The notes: generated from the sequence alone by a model not told the origin. Positions 9,872-19,629 are shown, counted from the stretch's first letter. The stretch is DNA of 64,000 nucleotides from Leptospira sp. WS92.C1 (GCF_040833975.1 NZ_CP162130.1:3122001-3186000); one strand, 5' to 3'. Program-made: numbers and translations.

Positions 9872-10246
9872 ATGGAATCTTTACATATCCAACAGACAAA
9901 AACTTCACCCGAGGTCATTTTGGACACAGAGAAGGGTGTCGTGGAAATCATCGGAGAATCGTATCCGGAAAACGCAATCGCTTTTTACAAGCCGGTGTTT
10001 GATTGGCTGAATTCCGCAATGGGATCCAAGGGTTCAATCCAAGTAAAATTTCAGTTGGATTATTTTAATACGAGTTCCTCCAAGGTGATCATGGACATTC
10101 TGGATTCTCTCCAAAAGTATCACGATCAAAATGGAAAAGTCCGCGTTCTTTGGTTATACAAAGAGGACGACGATGATATGCAGGAAACCGGAGAAGAATT
10201 TTCATCCGATCTTTCCTTACCTTTCGAACTAAAATCCTACAAATAA
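9872..10246 (+). CDS. SiaC-like regulatory phosphoprotein (DUF1987)
   Basis: This 124-residue protein matches the SiaC/DUF1987 family: an N-terminal TSPEVILDTEKG-like segment, a conserved SYPENA motif (residues 30-35) and LDYFNTSSSK at 62-71. Thr67 falls where the phosphorylated threonine of Pseudomonas SiaC (Thr68, recalled) lies. SiaC is a switch protein: the kinase SiaB phosphorylates it, the phosphatase SiaA dephosphorylates it, and the unphosphorylated form activates the diguanylate cyclase SiaD. The ATG at 9872 is chosen because AGGA sits nine bases upstream; a TTG at 9866 would overlap the previous stop. It sits exactly between the kinase and a cyclase gene, as expected for this circuit. 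Confidence 0.8.
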   Translation: MESLHIQQTKTSPEVILDTEKGVVEIIGESYPENAIAFYKPVFDWLNSAMGSKGSIQVKFQLDYFNTSSSKVIMDILDSLQKYHDQNGKVRVLWLYKEDDDDMQETGEEFSSDLSLPFELKSYK

Positions 10247-10267
10247 GAGGCCGATCGGACAATATCC

Positions 10268-11743
10268 ATGGAGCCAGCGTCTAACGCACAGAAGGACTTT
10301 AATTCTTTTTTTGAAAACGAGTTTCAGTTATTAAACGATGTCAATGAAACCCTTGAAAAAAAAGAATCGCTTCAAAAGGAAGATCTAATCCAGGAACTCA
10401 AAAAGATAGGCGATGCCTACGAATCTCTTTTAAAACAATCGTCCAAACTTATGAAGATCGGAGATTCCACCCAGAATCGTCTGATCAAAACGCAGACGGA
10501 ATTGCAAGATTCCAATCAACGACTCGTATCCTCGTATCAAAACTTAAAACAATTGAGCGAAATCGGTCAGATGATTACGGCGAGCTTGGAACCGAAAATC
10601 ATTCTTACATCCGTTTATGAAAATACCAGATCCATGGTTTCCATGGACATACTCGCCTTCGGAATTTTGGAAGAAGGTAAGAATGAAATTAAGTACAAAT
10701 TCAGTCTGATCGAAGGACGTTATACGCCGGCTCCCTCTGTTGACTCCTTATCCGAAGAAAATCCCTCCTCATTTTGTTATCATAACAATCAAGAGTTGAT
10801 CACGACGGATCTTGAAAAAGATTATCCTCAATTTGTTTCTCCGATTCAAAAACACTTTGGCGAAAAAACAAGTTCGGTCGTTTATCTTCCTCTAAAAGTG
10901 GAAGAAAGATTTATAGGAATTCTTACGATACAAAGTTACGAAAAAAACGCATTTAACGAAAATCAGCTGAGCATCCTTCGAACTTTAGCAAACTATGTAG
11001 CGATCGGTGTGGATAACGCGGACGCATATAAAACTCTATCCAAAAGAAATCGCGAACTCAAAGATTCCATTGAAAAGATCAACGTGTTAAACGAAGGTTT
11101 GGAAAAAGAAAGACAAAAATCCGAAAGTCTTTTACTAAATATTCTACCTAAATCCATCGCGGAACGTTTAAAGGGCGGCGAGGGAGTGATCGCGGATTAT
11201 ATTCCCACATCTACGGTTTTGTTCGCTGATATCGTGGGGTTTTCCAAACTTTCAACGCAGATCCCTACTCCCAATCTTTTAGTTGAAATACTAAATCAGA
11301 TCTTTACCTGTTTTGACGATATCGCTAGCAGGTATCAGCTCGAAAAAATCAAAACGATCGGAGACTGCTATATGATGGCGGGTGGAATTCCCAACCCAAC
11401 CGAAGATCATGCAGAAAAGATCGCGTTAGCCGGAATCGATATGATCTCCGGACTCAAAACTCTTCAGAAATCCTGGAAATACGAATTCAATATAAGAATC
11501 GGAATTCACACCGGAGACGTGGTCGCAGGCGTGATTGGTAAAAATAAATTCGTCTACGATCTTTGGGGAGATTCGGTCAACACCGCCTCCAGAATGGAAT
11601 CACACGGAGAACCCGGCAAGATCAACTGCTCCGAGGCCACTTACGAGGCCCTCAAAGGTTTGTTTGTTTTTGAAGACAGAGGAATCATCGAAGTCAAAGG
11701 TAAGGGCCCGATGAGAACATTTTTTCTTTCAGGAAAAAAATAG
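10268..11743 (+). CDS. Adenylate cyclase, class III, with GAF sensor
   Basis: This 491-residue soluble protein has an N-terminal helical region (1-95), a GAF domain (about 95-250), a coiled-coil linker (about 252-300) and a class III nucleotide cyclase domain (about 310-490). Metal-binding aspartates are Asp321 (LFADIVGFS) and Asp366 (KTIGDCYMM). Substrate-selecting Lys362 and Asp431 (VYDLWGDSVN) match the ATP-specific pattern, not the Glu/Cys pattern of guanylate cyclases. Asn438 and Arg442 supply the transition-state pair. The product is therefore predicted to be cAMP. The gene follows the SiaC-like gene by 21 bases, the position SiaD (a diguanylate cyclase) holds in Pseudomonas, so SiaC-dependent control through the coiled-coil stalk is a reasonable inference. 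The ATG at 10268 has AGAGG about 15 bases upstream, a weak spacing. Confidence 0.85.
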   Translation: MEPASNAQKDFNSFFENEFQLLNDVNETLEKKESLQKEDLIQELKKIGDAYESLLKQSSKLMKIGDSTQNRLIKTQTELQDSNQRLVSSYQNLKQLSEIGQMITASLEPKIILTSVYENTRSMVSMDILAFGILEEGKNEIKYKFSLIEGRYTPAPSVDSLSEENPSSFCYHNNQELITTDLEKDYPQFVSPIQKHFGEKTSSVVYLPLKVEERFIGILTIQSYEKNAFNENQLSILRTLANYVAIGVDNADAYKTLSKRNRELKDSIEKINVLNEGLEKERQKSESLLLNILPKSIAERLKGGEGVIADYIPTSTVLFADIVGFSKLSTQIPTPNLLVEILNQIFTCFDDIASRYQLEKIKTIGDCYMMAGGIPNPTEDHAEKIALAGIDMISGLKTLQKSWKYEFNIRIGIHTGDVVAGVIGKNKFVYDLWGDSVNTASRMESHGEPGKINCSEATYEALKGLFVFEDRGIIEVKGKGPMRTFFLSGKK

Positions 11744-12149
11744 AAGACTCAAGACAAATGCGACCAAGACCGCCTGGTCGTGATGCGAACCGGATATACG
11801 AGTTATTCGTTGCAAGTTACATTCAAAAAATGATATGTATTTTTTCCTCCGGATCGGCATCGCCTAAGCGAGTTCCCATACAAATTAACGTCAAAACTAC
11901 GAACCTAACGCCGCGTCTCTGGCAGTCGTTTGCAAACATCACAAATTGAAAGTATAGTAAGAAAAATAGGCTATTATAACTTTCAAGTTTTTGGTACACC
12001 TTCAATCAACATATATAAATCCCTGTTTGCCCGCGCGATCGAATTTGCAGCTTCAATTTACGATTTAAGCTCCGCAACCTTTTGAATCAGAATCTTAAAA
12101 GAACGTTTTTAGATATTTTTTATACTTTTCAATCTTGTTTTAACTGTGT
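11744..12149. other. Intergenic region between convergent genes
   Basis: No gene is supported in these 406 bases. A short hairpin (CGACCA at 11761-11766 with TGGTCG at 11775-11780) lies 18 bases after the cyclase stop and may contribute to termination, although no U-tract follows. The remainder is AT-rich and unremarkable. Confidence 0.5.
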
Positions 12150-14554
12150 TTATAATTCTTCTTCAATGGGTGGAGACAACTCCCAGGGATCATAATATAA
12201 GTAAGATTCCTCTTCAAGCTCCGGAAATACACTTTGCAATCCTCGACTGCGAACCTTCTCCTCTATTTTCTTTTCAAAAAAATGAATTTTCGGATCGGCT
12301 TCAGATTCTTTCCGTCTGGGGTTAGAAAAAAAACCACGACAAGAATATTCTTTAAAATTAGCTATATGTAATAATTTATTTAAACTCTCATTTTCAGATT
12401 CGGCTAAATAGTAAAATACACACATAGATTTATCATCATTCGGATCGTTCCTATGTAATCCCTTGCCCCTTTAAAAATTGAAATTGACGTCATCCAGTTC
12501 CACGCATTTTGTACACGACTACGCACTTTAAACGAAAAACCTTTTTGAACGAGTTGTTCGAATACGTGTAATTTCTCTGGCCAAATTATATCTTGGTTCT
12601 CTAAGACAATATTCAAAAATAAGGGAGATTCCAAAGCATTATAAGAATCCAATAGATAAGAAAAAATCTCAGCGTCATAGTCCTTAGCAAATCGCAACTC
12701 TTTATAACTCACTACCGCACCACAACTGATCAGTTCTTTGACTTTTGCTAAATCAGAACCGGAAATTGCCAATTTCAACTCACTACTCAAAGTATCATAT
12801 GCCCCAAAATCACGAAGAATTTTTACTAAATCTTCCATTCCAAAAAACTGCACCATTTCCAGTGCTGTACTATATTTATCTCTGTCCAATAAACAATTGG
12901 GATTTCCACCAAGTTCCAAAAGTCGAAGTAATACTTTTTTGTTTTTTTGATACGAGATCATATCTTCTATGCTTGAACAAACGGGTGAATTCCAAATCCA
13001 ATTGATCTTTCCGGGATCGGCTCCGATTTGTAGAAGTAATTGTAAGATTCGATTTTCTTCTTTTTCATTTCTACATTGGTTTCGCTCTATAAAATATTTA
13101 AATATTGAGGAATCATAGTATTTCCAATTGAATAAGTTCTTTTTTTTAACAAACTTTTCGAGTAAATCCACCCTACATTGGTAAGTCGCGGCCTCCAAAG
13201 CCCAATTGGTATTTAACTGATATGGCGTCCTAAACATATCACCGAACATGAATCCCTTTTTTTCAACGGAGCGAAGCCATAAATCTAAGAGAAAGGAGTC
13301 TTCTGGAATTTTAGCACTTCGAATATCTTCATATCTTTGTTGAAAAGAAGGCAGTAAAAACCAAAAGCCGATCGGAGGATCGGGATACTTTTTATACAAT
13401 TGTTTCAAAATCTCAGGATCGTTTACAGCAAATCCCAATTTCCATAGTTCCAACTCAAGAGCGCCAAGATCTGTACGTTTTGGCTTAGATAGAATTGATA
13501 ATAATAATTTTCTAATTAAATCCTTAAATTGTGGCAAGGGTCCTAATATATATGCGACTTGCAATGCGGCAAATGGGTCCTTATCTGCAAATAAGGAAAT
13601 CTCTTTTTCAACTCTGGAAGTATCTTTACGAATATGATAAGATTTTTTTTGAATATTCATAAATTCTAACTTACTTAAACCAAATCGATTTTTTGAATCT
13701 AAATCAAAATTCCTATTTTTAAAGTAAGCAAACCAAAGATCCGCCGATAACAAACGCGAAAGAGCAGTATTTCCATCCGGCTCTTCCTGATCTAAACGTA
13801 AGCCGGCTTTCAAAAAAGTCTCCACGAGTTTCACGTCGTCCCATATCGATAAAACATAATAAAATGCATTATAACCTTTCTCATCGACTCGGATTACGGA
13901 CGCACCTCGATCCAACAAGATCAAAAGAGCATCCCTGTTGGTAAATTTAGCCGCTCTAAAAAGAGCTGTTTGACCGCCATTTGCAACGGCGTCCACATCA
14001 GCACCCGATTCAAGGATATATTCTAAAAATTTGTGATTGCAACGACTGCTCGCCGCGTAAAGTGGCCTGTATCCTTTTTGGGTCGGGCGATTTAAATCTA
14101 CTCCCGCTTCTTTTAACATACGCAAAATTGGAAAAGAGCATAAATCCGCAGCAACGATCGCGGCACTCAATCCGGATTTTGTTTCCGCATACAAATCGAC
14201 TTTTTTTGTTAAAAGTAATTTTACTACTTCGACGCTTAGTCCATAGACTGCCATAATCAGAGCGGTTTGCCCTTCGCTATCGGCAAGATTCACGTCCGCT
14301 TTATGCTCTAAGAGTAATTGAACAAACCCAACGTCATTATTCCAAGAAGCCTTGAACAAGGCTGTTTCTCCCAAATGATTTGCTCTCGGATCTTTTGCAT
14401 CTACCGAAGCCCCGTTCTTCAGAGCTCTTTTTGCAAGACGAATATTTCCGTTGATTGCTGCGGATAAAAATCGTCTGTCTTCAATCGAAAGATCCTGACT
14501 CAAAAGAAAAATTGGGAAAGAAAAGAACACAAAGATAGAAAGTATGAGTTTCAT
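12150..14554 (-). pseudogene. Exported ankyrin-repeat protein, copy A, frameshifted near its 3' end
   Basis: The main frame starts at the ATG at 14554 (AGGTGA just upstream) with a signal peptide (MKLILSIFVFFSFPIFLLS) and runs about eight ankyrin repeats before a less regular C-terminal half. This frame drifts into unrelated sequence after IFKG near 12470 and stops at 12404. The expected C-terminus, recognisable by YSCRGF and VFPELEEE as in copies B, C and D, continues in another frame down to 12150. A single-base deletion in the C4/T3/A5 runs at 12466-12477 would explain this; restored, the protein would be about 801 residues, in line with its paralogues. It is either a recent pseudogene, a sequencing error or a phase-variable tract. 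Ankyrin repeats mediate protein binding; an exported one would act in the periplasm or outside. Confidence 0.8.
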
Positions 14555-14925
14555 GCGATCACCTGTATAAAAAATCATTCATTCATTGTTTTCAAAAGAC
14601 CGATTCTCTTTGATCAATTTTTTGGAATCGATTCTGCTTCTCTGCGTTGTTCCAAAAGACGCTCTAAACTTTTTAAATCGGGAATCGCCCGGTTCGATAT
14701 ATATATTTCCAAACGAATCCAATTTTGCCTCTACAATCAGATCGGCCTTGAATACGATCTCTTCTTCTTTTGCAACCAAACTTGCGTTTCCTAAAATCAG
14801 GATCAGGGTGCAGAAGAAAAACAGAATCTTTCTCATTTGTAAAGAGTGTCTATATCTCCCTAAAAGGTTTATCATCGATTCTCTAAAATCTCATCAAACA
14901 ATTCATCATCCATCCTTTAGAATCT
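14041..14925. repeat. Tandem cassette repeat, copy A
   Basis: The stretch covers the first ankyrin repeats, the intergenic start region and the whole small exported gene. It is nearly identical to parts of 17021-17904 and 21741-22620. Similarity to B and C stops sharply at 14925, after the motif CATCCTTTAGAATCT. Confidence 0.8.
14579..14875 (-). CDS. Small exported protein, partner of ankyrin copy A
   Basis: This 98-residue protein has a hydrophobic signal region (MRKILFFFCTLILILGN) and a short mature part containing FKADLIVEAKLDS. That motif also occurs near the N-terminus of the HEAT-like protein at 18301-19629, so this looks like a truncated or split-off version of the same N-terminal domain. 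Its stop lies 24 bases upstream of the ankyrin ATG, so the two are probably one transcript. I kept the first ATG because AGAG lies about five bases before it; the ATG at 14836 (MRKIL) is an alternative and a more typical signal peptide start. Function is unknown. Near-identical copies lie at 17555-17854 and, decayed, at 22271-22563. Confidence 0.65.
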   Translation of the reverse strand: MINLLGRYRHSLQMRKILFFFCTLILILGNASLVAKEEEIVFKADLIVEAKLDSFGNIYIEPGDSRFKKFRASFGTTQRSRIDSKKLIKENRSFENNE

Positions 14926-15005
14926 AATCGACCTTGATTTTGCAATGGTTCGTAGCATCTCTCGTGTAATCATTCCATTCCATTTAAAGAATTTAGTTGT
15001 AAGCA

Positions 15006-17534
15006 TTAATAATAAAATTCATTCTCTAATTCCGGAAATACGTTTTCGAGTCCGTAACTGCGAATGTTTTTTTCATCTTCTTCTATAAAAATACGAATCT
15101 TATATTTCTCTGAACCAACATTCTCCCGATTGAACAGCGGCAAAGAGGAAAAGCCACGGCATGTATATTCTTTGGAGTCAATCAAAGGTATTAATTCATT
15201 CAATCTTTTATCTTTAAGTTGGATTAAAGACGAAATCGCGCAAGATGTTCTGAAAAAAGACGGATATGGATTGAAGTCGCCGTTTCGTGAATCGAGCACA
15301 ATCAACCACTTATGACGATTATTACTGTGGGAACGTATTTTATAAGAAAAACCCTTTTTAGAAATTAATTTGAGCATTTCCAATCCCTGGGTTTTAGACC
15401 AGAGATCCTGTTGAATATTCGAAATCATCTGTATCAATAGGGGAGATTCCAAAGAATTATAAAAATCTAATATATAAGAAAAAGTTTTAGGATCTAAATT
15501 CCGGGCTAATTCAAGTTCTTGATAGCCTATGACAGCCCCTTTGTTTACCAGCTCTTTGATTTGAGATAAATTAGAATTTTGGATTGCCGATCGAAGCTCT
15601 CTTTTATTTGTATCTAACGCTCCAAATTTGAGCAATTGATTTTCCAATTTTTGGTAGTTAAAAGCCTGGACAGTCTCCAATGCAGTACTGCCACGACTCT
15701 CAGAAAATAAGTCCCCCATTTCGCAATTTGGGTTTCCACCTATTTCTAAAAGCTTCAAAAGTCGTTTTTGAGATTTGTGATATCTCAATTTAGAGTCAAT
15801 GATAAATGGAATTGTTCGGCTTGTCCAGGCATCAAAAATCGCTTGGTGTAAGCTAGAACAGACAGGCGAAAAAAAGATCCATTTCCCCTTTCCTGGATCT
15901 GCACCTGTCTCTAAAAGCAAGCGTAACAGTCTATTTTCCTTTTCTTCATTTCCACAATCAACGGAACTATAGGAAAAAACGCTAAATAACTTAGAATATC
16001 CGACTGGACCATGATACCAACTACCATCCCAGCTTAAGGTATTTTTAGCAAAAAAGTCTTTTTTTCGTACCAACCTTTCTAATAAGTCTACCCGACATTC
16101 CCTAACAATCGTTTCAAGACCTAGGCTTATATTTATTTTTTGAAGGTCCATATTAAAGACGCCGTCTTTATTGGAAAAGATCGTATTCCCTTTTTCCAAA
16201 GAACGAAACCATACATCGGCAAGAAAAGGATCCTTTGGTATTTCTAAAGTTCCTATAGGAGTGTAGCCAGTTTTAAAATCAAAACTCCAAAGCCCCGCAG
16301 GAGGATCCGGATATTTTTGGTCTAATCGTTTTAGAAGTTCAGGTTCATTGAGTATAAAACCGATTTTCCAAAGAAAAATTTCCAATCCACCCAAGTCGGT
16401 GCGTTTCGGCATCGTTATGATTGATAACAATAACTTTCGGAGCAAATCCTTAGATATCGAATAATTGAATAAATAATAAATCTGTAATGCTGTGAACGGA
16501 TTTTTTTCTTCAATTTTTAGAAAATCTTTTTCAAATTCAACATCATGTTGGCCCTCTCGATAAAAACCGTATTTATTTCGTAAATTTAAATATTCAAATA
16601 AAGACAAGCCGAAACGATTTTCCCCTTTCAATTTTCCATCTTTTATCTTTTGTTGAATTGTCTCCGGAACGAGCGGGTATTTTTCTTTTGACAAATAACT
16701 CCGCAAAATGTTTCGATCAAGCAAAAGCATAAGAGCTGTCTGACCATCGGGATATTCCTGATCCAAATTTATGTCTGCATCTAAAAATAATTTTATAATT
16801 TCCGCAGATCTCGAATCTCGCCAATCAGAATAAAGATAATAAAACGCATCCAACCCATCTCGATCAACAAATTTTACAGAAGCCCCATACTTCAGTAAAA
16901 CTTGGATCGTATTCTTATTTCCAGATCTGGCAGCTTTAATAATGGCTGTTTGACCATCTTCTGCAATGGCGTTTACATCTACACCCGATTCAAGAATATA
17001 TTCAAGAAACTTATGATTGCAATGTCTGCTTGCTACGTTAAGCGGTCGATATCCCTTTTTTGTAGGGCGGTTTAAATCCACTCCGGCTTCTTTTAGCATC
17101 CGTAACATTGGTAGAGAACATAAATCAGAAGCAATAATCGCGGCACTCAATCCCGATTTTGTTTCCGCATACAAGTCGACTTTTTTTGTTAAAAGTAATT
17201 TTGCTACTTCGACGCTTAGTCCATAGACTGCCATAATCAGAGCGGTTTGTCCTTCTCGATCTGAGAGATTGATATCCGCTTTTTGTTCTAAAAGAAACCG
17301 AGCAAACGTAACGTCATTGTTCCAAGCGGATTTGATTAAAGGGGTTTGTTCCAAATAATTCGCGCGCGGGTCCCTTACATTGACTGAGGCGCCGTTGACC
17401 AACGCGCGTTTTGCCATCAGAAGGTTCCCGTTGATCGCTGCGGATAACAACCGTCTGTCTTCGATCGAAAGATCCTGACTCAAAATAAAAGCCGGAAAAG
17501 AAAAGAACACAAAGATAGAAAGTATGAGTTTCAT
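15006..17534 (-). CDS. Exported ankyrin-repeat protein, copy B
   Basis: The intact 842-residue paralogue starts at the ATG at 17534, preceded by AGGTGA; the upstream in-frame ATG at 17558 has no such site. A signal peptide (first ~22 residues) is followed by about eight ankyrin repeats (roughly 25-290, with motifs such as GQTALIMAVYG and KKGYRPLNVASRH). A less regular middle contains CRVDLLERLVRKK, then a second ankyrin-like patch (LLKLLEIGGNPNC) and a conserved C-terminal region with YTCRGF and VFPELE. The N-terminal third is almost identical to copies A and C while the rest diverges. The protein is predicted to be exported; its binding partner is unknown. The small exported gene lies 20 bases upstream in the same direction. 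Confidence 0.8.
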   Translation of the reverse strand: MKLILSIFVFFSFPAFILSQDLSIEDRRLLSAAINGNLLMAKRALVNGASVNVRDPRANYLEQTPLIKSAWNNDVTFARFLLEQKADINLSDREGQTALIMAVYGLSVEVAKLLLTKKVDLYAETKSGLSAAIIASDLCSLPMLRMLKEAGVDLNRPTKKGYRPLNVASRHCNHKFLEYILESGVDVNAIAEDGQTAIIKAARSGNKNTIQVLLKYGASVKFVDRDGLDAFYYLYSDWRDSRSAEIIKLFLDADINLDQEYPDGQTALMLLLDRNILRSYLSKEKYPLVPETIQQKIKDGKLKGENRFGLSLFEYLNLRNKYGFYREGQHDVEFEKDFLKIEEKNPFTALQIYYLFNYSISKDLLRKLLLSIITMPKRTDLGGLEIFLWKIGFILNEPELLKRLDQKYPDPPAGLWSFDFKTGYTPIGTLEIPKDPFLADVWFRSLEKGNTIFSNKDGVFNMDLQKINISLGLETIVRECRVDLLERLVRKKDFFAKNTLSWDGSWYHGPVGYSKLFSVFSYSSVDCGNEEKENRLLRLLLETGADPGKGKWIFFSPVCSSLHQAIFDAWTSRTIPFIIDSKLRYHKSQKRLLKLLEIGGNPNCEMGDLFSESRGSTALETVQAFNYQKLENQLLKFGALDTNKRELRSAIQNSNLSQIKELVNKGAVIGYQELELARNLDPKTFSYILDFYNSLESPLLIQMISNIQQDLWSKTQGLEMLKLISKKGFSYKIRSHSNNRHKWLIVLDSRNGDFNPYPSFFRTSCAISSLIQLKDKRLNELIPLIDSKEYTCRGFSSLPLFNRENVGSEKYKIRIFIEEDEKNIRSYGLENVFPELENEFYY

Positions 17535-18175
17535 GCGATCACCTGTATAAAAAATCATTCATCCATTTTTTCAAAAGATCGATTCTCTTTGATCAATTTT
17601 TTGGAATCGATTCTGCGTCTCTGCGTTGTTCCAAAAGACGCTCTAAACTTTTTAAATCGGGAATCGCCCGGTTCGATATATATATTTCCAAACGAATCCA
17701 ATTTTGCTTCTACAATCAGATCGGCCTTGAATACGATCTCTTCTTCTTTTGCAACCAAACTTATGTTTCCTAAGATCAGGATCAGAGTGCAGAAGAAAAA
17801 CAGAATCTTTCTCATTTGTAAAGAGTGTCTATATCTCCCTAAAAGGTTTATCATCGATTCTCTAAAATCTCATCAAACAATTCATCATCCATCCTTTAGA
17901 ATCTCATCGAACAATTTCAAAAATCATTGAGTGTTCCGCCAAAATTTGATGCAAATATACAAATCGCTCATTACAGAATTTGTTCGGATGTCGTCTGAAA
18001 GTCCAAAAAGAAACTCTTGGATCTCTACTTCCGAATTGGTGATCTAATTTCAGATTGATTCGGTATGAAATTAAAACGCTCATTCATAAACCACAACAAG
18101 AAACTTTTTATTTCTAATAAAATACCAATATAAAGGAAGATGTGGACAAAAAACGTCTTCTACAATTCAATACTT
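17021..18175. repeat. Tandem cassette repeat, copy B (longer form)
   Basis: The segment 17535-18175 matches 22251-22888 closely, including noncoding sequence upstream of the small gene, and its left part also matches copy A. The B/C similarity fades after ATTCAATACTT. The repeat therefore carries the promoter region, the small gene and the ankyrin N-terminus. Confidence 0.8.
17555..17854 (-). CDS. Small exported protein, partner of ankyrin copy B
   Basis: This 99-residue protein differs from the copy at 14579-14875 at only a few positions and has the same signal region and the VEAKLDS motif. It precedes ankyrin copy B in the same transcription unit. The start is the ATG at 17854; MRKIL at 17815 is an alternative. 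Function is unknown; strong conservation between copies A and B reflects recent duplication or conversion, not necessarily selection. Confidence 0.65.
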   Translation of the reverse strand: MINLLGRYRHSLQMRKILFFFCTLILILGNISLVAKEEEIVFKADLIVEAKLDSFGNIYIEPGDSRFKKFRASFGTTQRRRIDSKKLIKENRSFEKMDE

Positions 18176-18300
18176 ACCCCGATCATCGGATGCTAAACCC
18201 ACATGAGAAATATTTTCTTTTCGTTCCTTTTTCAGGCATATCAATTTTGTGTTTCTCATAACGCATATAAATAGAACTCCAAATAAAATTTTACTTTCAA
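17855..18300. other. Noncoding upstream region of small gene B
   Basis: There is no gene in these 446 bases. Most of it (to 18175) belongs to the B/C repeat and probably contains the leftward promoter of small gene B. A near-palindrome, GAAACTTTTTATTTC, lies at 18100-18114 and recurs near the other ankyrin loci. The last 125 bases are AT-rich and show nothing I can name. Confidence 0.5.
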
Positions 18301-19629
18301 TCATTTCTTCCTAGTTTCAAAAAACCAACCCATCCATTTTTTCTCATCAAATCCAAAATCTCGTCCTGTGATATTTTTGAGACGATAATACGCGGAAGAT
18401 CGTAATTTAGAAGGATAGTTTAAAAGAGAAATTAGGAACGGAATGGACTCAATAGAATCCAATGTTATGATTTTCGATAATTTTTCTTCCATGGTATAGA
18501 GGTAAAAATCTCGTTTTATTTTTTTTTCAATTTGAATTCGTTCAAGAACATCCCAATAGATATTTATAAAACTTGTAACTCCTACTTTGGCCGAGGACCC
18601 AACTTGCCACATCTGCTCCACAGCAGTTGCGAAAAGTAAAACATCCTCATTTTGGATACTCCACCTAAGCGTTTCGTTGATTTGATCTGTTACTGCTTTC
18701 TCTTTCAATTTTGACATTTCTTTTAGAACAATCTGCCACTCGTGAAAAGCCGCTTTTTCCGTGTCACTCGCAGTTCGTTCGGAATAAATTTCACCCGATT
18801 CTGCTAATATTCTTTTAGAACGTTCTATCACTGATTTGTAGAGAAAGTAAGATTGTTCGTCTTGAAACGAAGTTAAAGCATATAGTAACCGTTTTCTATG
18901 CATCGGAACTTCGGACCGACCAAACTCAACACGCACAATCTCACGAGCTTTCTCCCCAAGGAGAACTAATTCGTCCGCGGCTCGAGCATAACAATACTCA
19001 GGTTCGATAGATCGCAACAAGCTGCTTAAACCTTCAATTTTCAGATCAACATCACCTAACGCAGAAATACGCTCGAATTCAACTCGTCTTTTCATGCCTT
19101 CTTCTAAGAGAAGATCTAATTCTTCCCTATTTGCGATTGTCTCAGACAGAAGAAGCAAATAATTAGCCCAGCTCCAAGGTTGCATATATTTATATATTTT
19201 ATTCTCATGAATCCACATCACACCGGATGCAAGACAGATTTTAGGATAGTAATCATTTTGCCGTGAATCCCATTGCAAAAACAAAAGCAAAGTTCCATTT
19301 TTAACAGAAATATTTCTGTTTGCGGGATCATGATCGTGAACAAAGTGCGTCAGTCGATGAACAAGCGGGAGATTTATCTTATCTTCCATTTTTAACGGCC
19401 CATAATAGACCTTTTTTACGGCCACAGTTTGAAAAGGATCCGAATCTAACTTAGCTTCCACGATAACGTCGGAATGAAATAATAGAGTGCCGATCGAACA
19501 GTGGATCACCGTTGAAGCAAAGACGTCTTGATTTCCTGGCAAAATAAGAGCACACAGAAAAAAGCTAATTGAAATACTTTGTCGAATTACAAATAATTTT
19601 CTCATAACTCCTCTACCCAGTAAATACAT
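18301..19629 (-). CDS. Exported HEAT-like repeat protein
   Basis: This 442-residue protein has a signal peptide and an N-terminal domain with LFHSDVIVEAKLDS, followed by TVAVKKVYYGPLK. That arrangement is common in exported proteins where a small beta domain precedes helical repeats. The C-terminal part is helical and ends with YRLKNITGRDFGFDEKKW, a signature often found at the end of bacterial HEAT-repeat domains. The N-terminal domain resembles the small exported proteins of the ankyrin cassettes, and the start context (M-LLGR) is also shared. It lies between ankyrin copies B and C in the same orientation. GAGGAG sits only two bases before a second ATG at residue 9, so that ATG is unlikely to use it. 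Function is unknown; it is probably a periplasmic binding or scaffold protein. Confidence 0.65.
   Translation of the reverse strand: MYLLGRGVMRKLFVIRQSISISFFLCALILPGNQDVFASTVIHCSIGTLLFHSDVIVEAKLDSDPFQTVAVKKVYYGPLKMEDKINLPLVHRLTHFVHDHDPANRNISVKNGTLLLFLQWDSRQNDYYPKICLASGVMWIHENKIYKYMQPWSWANYLLLLSETIANREELDLLLEEGMKRRVEFERISALGDVDLKIEGLSSLLRSIEPEYCYARAADELVLLGEKAREIVRVEFGRSEVPMHRKRLLYALTSFQDEQSYFLYKSVIERSKRILAESGEIYSERTASDTEKAAFHEWQIVLKEMSKLKEKAVTDQINETLRWSIQNEDVLLFATAVEQMWQVGSSAKVGVTSFINIYWDVLERIQIEKKIKRDFYLYTMEEKLSKIITLDSIESIPFLISLLNYPSKLRSSAYYRLKNITGRDFGFDEKKWMGWFFETRKK

Noticed and set aside
11758..11949. 63-codon frame after the cyclase gene
   Set aside because: Starts inside a hairpin, has no ribosome binding site and shows no protein-like composition.
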